7,446 bases of DNA, from NCBI GenBank assembly GCA_023135745.1, contig JAGLSM010000094.1, forward strand, positions 1 through 7,446, read 5' to 3'. A program made the translations under genes and the position numbers. Shown in pieces: positions 5,581-7,446 of the stretch. Position 1 is the stretch's first letter. Every line of letters starts with the position of its first letter. The notes below the pieces were generated by a model. The model saw only the letters and a list, made by a program, of their open reading frames with translations. It was not told the DNA's origin and did not search any database. Source of the stretch: Spirochaetota bacterium. GTDB lineage: Bacteria > Spirochaetota > JAGLSM01.

Positions 5581-6658
5581 GCGCCGCACCTATGCCTTCA
5601 ATCTTCCCCGCAATACTTACCATTGTACCGGGTTTATACATTGTCCCTGCTTTTATCTTCATCTTGCTGAGAATATTTCTTTTTGAAAATAATCCTGTGA
5701 TATTTTCCCTTAAATTATCTTCTAAATCCGGTTTATCTTCTATGACAACAGATGCTCCGAATTTTTCAAAGACTAACGCGTTGCTCATCTGATGATCGGC
5801 TGCCGCGAAAGGATAGGGAACAAGTATTGACGGTGTTGAGGTAACGGCAATTTCTGAAAGTGAAGATGCTCCCGCCCGGGATATAACAAGATCACAGGCG
5901 GCAAGAAAGTAGTCCATTCTTTCAATAAAGGAAAAAATACTTACATTTTTAGCTGTATTTTTCTTTTTCATCTGCTCATAATCCCGAACGCCTGTACCCC
6001 ATAGCAGCTTAATCCCGTTAAGTTTAGAAGCAATCCCTGCAATAGAGTTATTTATACTTAAGGCTCCCTGACTTCCTCCTATTACACCTAGAACTTTATC
6101 CTTAGCTGTCAGGCCGAAAAACTTTCTCGCTTCAGTTTTAGATACTGAAGTAAATCCGGAGCGTACGGGATTGCCGAGCACAACACAGTTTGCTTTTGCG
6201 GATTTCTTAAATTTTTCCTTAGCAGCCTCAAAATTAAGTATTATAGCTGCTGCTCTCCCGGAAAATACACGGTTAGCAAGACCGGGAAAAGCGTTTTGTT
6301 CAAATATTACATAAGGAACCTTTTTCATCCTTGATGCAAATAATACGGGCGCGGTTACATATCCTCCAAAACCTATACATACATCCGGTTTTAGAGTTTT
6401 AATCAGATTTCTACAGCGAAGGTATGCCCTGGTAAAAACCCACAAAGTTTTGAAATTTTTAAAAAGGTTCTTTCGGGCAAAGGGAGCCGCCGGTATTGTA
6501 ATTCTACTGAAATCAAGCTGCTCTACATCATCAAAGCGTCTGTCCCTGCGGCTGCAGATAAAAAATACATCATGACCTCTTTCTTTAAGCTCTTTATAAA
6601 GTGCGAGAGCCGGATAAATATGACCTCCTGTTCCTCCTGCGGTAATAAAAAATTTCAT
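5573..6658 (-). CDS. murG: MurG, UDP-GlcNAc:lipid I N-acetylglucosaminyltransferase
   Basis: MurG adds GlcNAc from UDP-GlcNAc to lipid I on the cytoplasmic membrane face, giving lipid II, the FtsW substrate. The 361-residue protein has the normal family length and GT-B layout. The N-terminal glycine loop GGTGGHIYP is at residues 8-16, followed by FGGYVTAP near 97-104, the EQNAFPG motif at 120-126 and GNPVR at 162-166. The C-terminal half has the loop GGSQGA at 194-199, SRAGASSLSE at 260-269 and AADHQ at 286-290, which form the UDP-GlcNAc site. The same frame is open for 55 more codons upstream, but those lie inside ftsW. The ATG at 6658 is chosen because it puts the family N-terminus (MKFFITAGG) at the start and follows a strong AGGAG. 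It overlaps ftsW by 4 bases and ddl by 8. Confidence 0.97.
   Translation of the reverse strand: MKFFITAGGTGGHIYPALALYKELKERGHDVFFICSRRDRRFDDVEQLDFSRITIPAAPFARKNLFKNFKTLWVFTRAYLRCRNLIKTLKPDVCIGFGGYVTAPVLFASRMKKVPYVIFEQNAFPGLANRVFSGRAAAIILNFEAAKEKFKKSAKANCVVLGNPVRSGFTSVSKTEARKFFGLTAKDKVLGVIGGSQGALSINNSIAGIASKLNGIKLLWGTGVRDYEQMKKKNTAKNVSIFSFIERMDYFLAACDLVISRAGASSLSEIAVTSTPSILVPYPFAAADHQMSNALVFEKFGASVVIEDKPDLEDNLRENITGLFSKRNILSKMKIKAGTMYKPGTMVSIAGKIEGIGAAHG
5587..5591 (-). promoter_or_regulatory. Probable ddl ribosome binding site
   Basis: AGGTG lies 6 bases before the ATG at 5580, inside murG, and supports that start. A rival GAAGG a few bases further upstream would serve the GTG at 5589, so the choice is not fully settled. 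Confidence 0.5.
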
Positions 6659-7446
6659 TTGGAAACTCCTTTTACCGCGGATCTTTTTGATATATTGAGA
6701 ACTATCCCCATTCCAATACAAAGAGCAAGAAGAGATGAGCCTCCGGCGCTTATAAAAGGAAAAGGGAGACCCGAAGCCGGAATCATACCTGTAACTACAG
6801 CCATATTGATTAAGGCCTGCCACGCAATCATAATAGCTATTCCATAGGCAAAGAGCCTTGAGAAATCATCCGGAGCATTTAAAGCAACTTTAAATATTCT
6901 TAGAACCATAAAAGCCAGCAATGTGAGAATCATACAAATACCAATCAGCCCTATTTCTTCAGAATGAGCGGCCATTATAAAATCCGTATGAGATTCAGGA
7001 AGAATACCCATTTTTTGAACGCCGCTGCCGAGTCCATTCCCGAATATACCGCCTCTCTGGAAAGAGATTAATGACTGTATAATCTGATAACCTGATTTAG
7101 CAAAATCGGAGAGAGGATCTATATGCGCAAAAAGCCGGTCTCTCATATAACCGCGGTTAAAAACAAGAAGCATTATAAATGGGGTGCTTGAAACAGCAAG
7201 TCCCAACAGATGCCGTATAGGAACTCCCCCCATATAAAAGATCGCAATTCCTGTAAAGAGTAGAATTCCCGCTGTTGAAAAGTCCGGCTCAAGAAATATC
7301 AATCCGAAAAATGAAAGTGTTATAATAAGAGGAGGAATAAATCCTCTGAATGTACTGGTCTTACCCTGAATCTTTTTCTTGGCAAAAATCATACACAGAT
7401 AAATAATCAATGCAAGTTTTACAAATTCAGAAGGCTGAAATTGAAG
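6655..7446 (-). CDS. ftsW: FtsW, septal SEDS peptidoglycan glycosyltransferase (5' end outside window)
   Basis: FtsW is the inner-membrane SEDS polymerase that joins lipid II into glycan strands at the septum, together with a class B penicillin-binding protein. The open frame runs off the window edge, leaving 263 C-terminal residues; about the first 100-130 residues and their first membrane helices are missing. The visible part begins FQPSEFVKLAL, a typical SEDS segment, followed by LEPDFSTAG, several hydrophobic helices, and the loop LPESHTDFI, whose Asp (codon 6982-6984) matches the aspartate essential in this family. Near the end it has GLPFPFISAGGSSL, the C-terminal SEDS signature. RodA is the main alternative, but direct coupling to murG in a division cluster argues for FtsW. 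Its TGA stop overlaps the murG start as ATGA, so the two are probably translationally coupled. The frame is intact throughout. Confidence 0.93.
   Translation of the reverse strand, partial: LQFQPSEFVKLALIIYLCMIFAKKKIQGKTSTFRGFIPPLIITLSFFGLIFLEPDFSTAGILLFTGIAIFYMGGVPIRHLLGLAVSSTPFIMLLVFNRGYMRDRLFAHIDPLSDFAKSGYQIIQSLISFQRGGIFGNGLGSGVQKMGILPESHTDFIMAAHSEEIGLIGICMILTLLAFMVLRIFKVALNAPDDFSRLFAYGIAIMIAWQALINMAVVTGMIPASGLPFPFISAGGSSLLALCIGMGIVLNISKRSAVKGVSK
6666..6670 (-). promoter_or_regulatory. Ribosome binding site that fixes the murG start
   Basis: AGGAG lies 7 bases before the murG ATG at 6658, inside the last codons of ftsW. It decides against the longer open frame that reaches 6823. Confidence 0.8.

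Noticed and set aside
6659..6823. A 55-residue N-terminal extension of MurG
   Set aside because: The extension is out-of-frame reading of ftsW; the family N-terminus and a strong ribosome site place the start at 6658.

Overview
The window is a bacterial chromosome segment of roughly 40% G+C (judged by eye). Every recognisable gene lies on the minus strand, so transcription runs from the high-coordinate end to the low-coordinate end. The FtsZ and FtsA sequences read most like those of spirochaetes, but this is an impression from memory without a search, so treat the lineage as a weak guess. A Gram-negative-type bacterium with D-Ala-D-Ala peptidoglycan is well supported.

Positions 7446 to 2079 hold a division and cell-wall (dcw) cluster in transcription order: ftsW (cut by the window edge), murG, ddl, ftsA, ftsZ. 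FtsW polymerises glycan at the septum, MurG makes its substrate lipid II, Ddl makes the D-Ala-D-Ala end of the stem peptide, and FtsA tethers FtsZ to the membrane. ftsW/murG share an ATGA overlap and murG/ddl an 8-base overlap, so the wall genes look translationally coupled. ddl-ftsA is separated by 63 bases and ftsA-ftsZ by 121. The murC, murB and ftsQ genes that usually sit between murG and ftsA are absent from this interval.

Positions 2078 to 1716 are a 363-base gene-free stretch made largely of short repeat modules and hairpins, ending in a plausible promoter. From it reads a two-gene unit: a small stand-alone class III nucleotide cyclase-like protein with several altered active-site positions (1715-1119), then a CobB/Sir2-type NAD-dependent protein deacylase (1079-276). 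This pair is the least ordinary coding content in the window.

Positions 275 to 1 are gene-free. They carry a second mosaic of the same repeat modules seen after ftsZ, plus an AT-rich hairpin. No tRNA, rRNA, CRISPR, transposase or integrase was seen.
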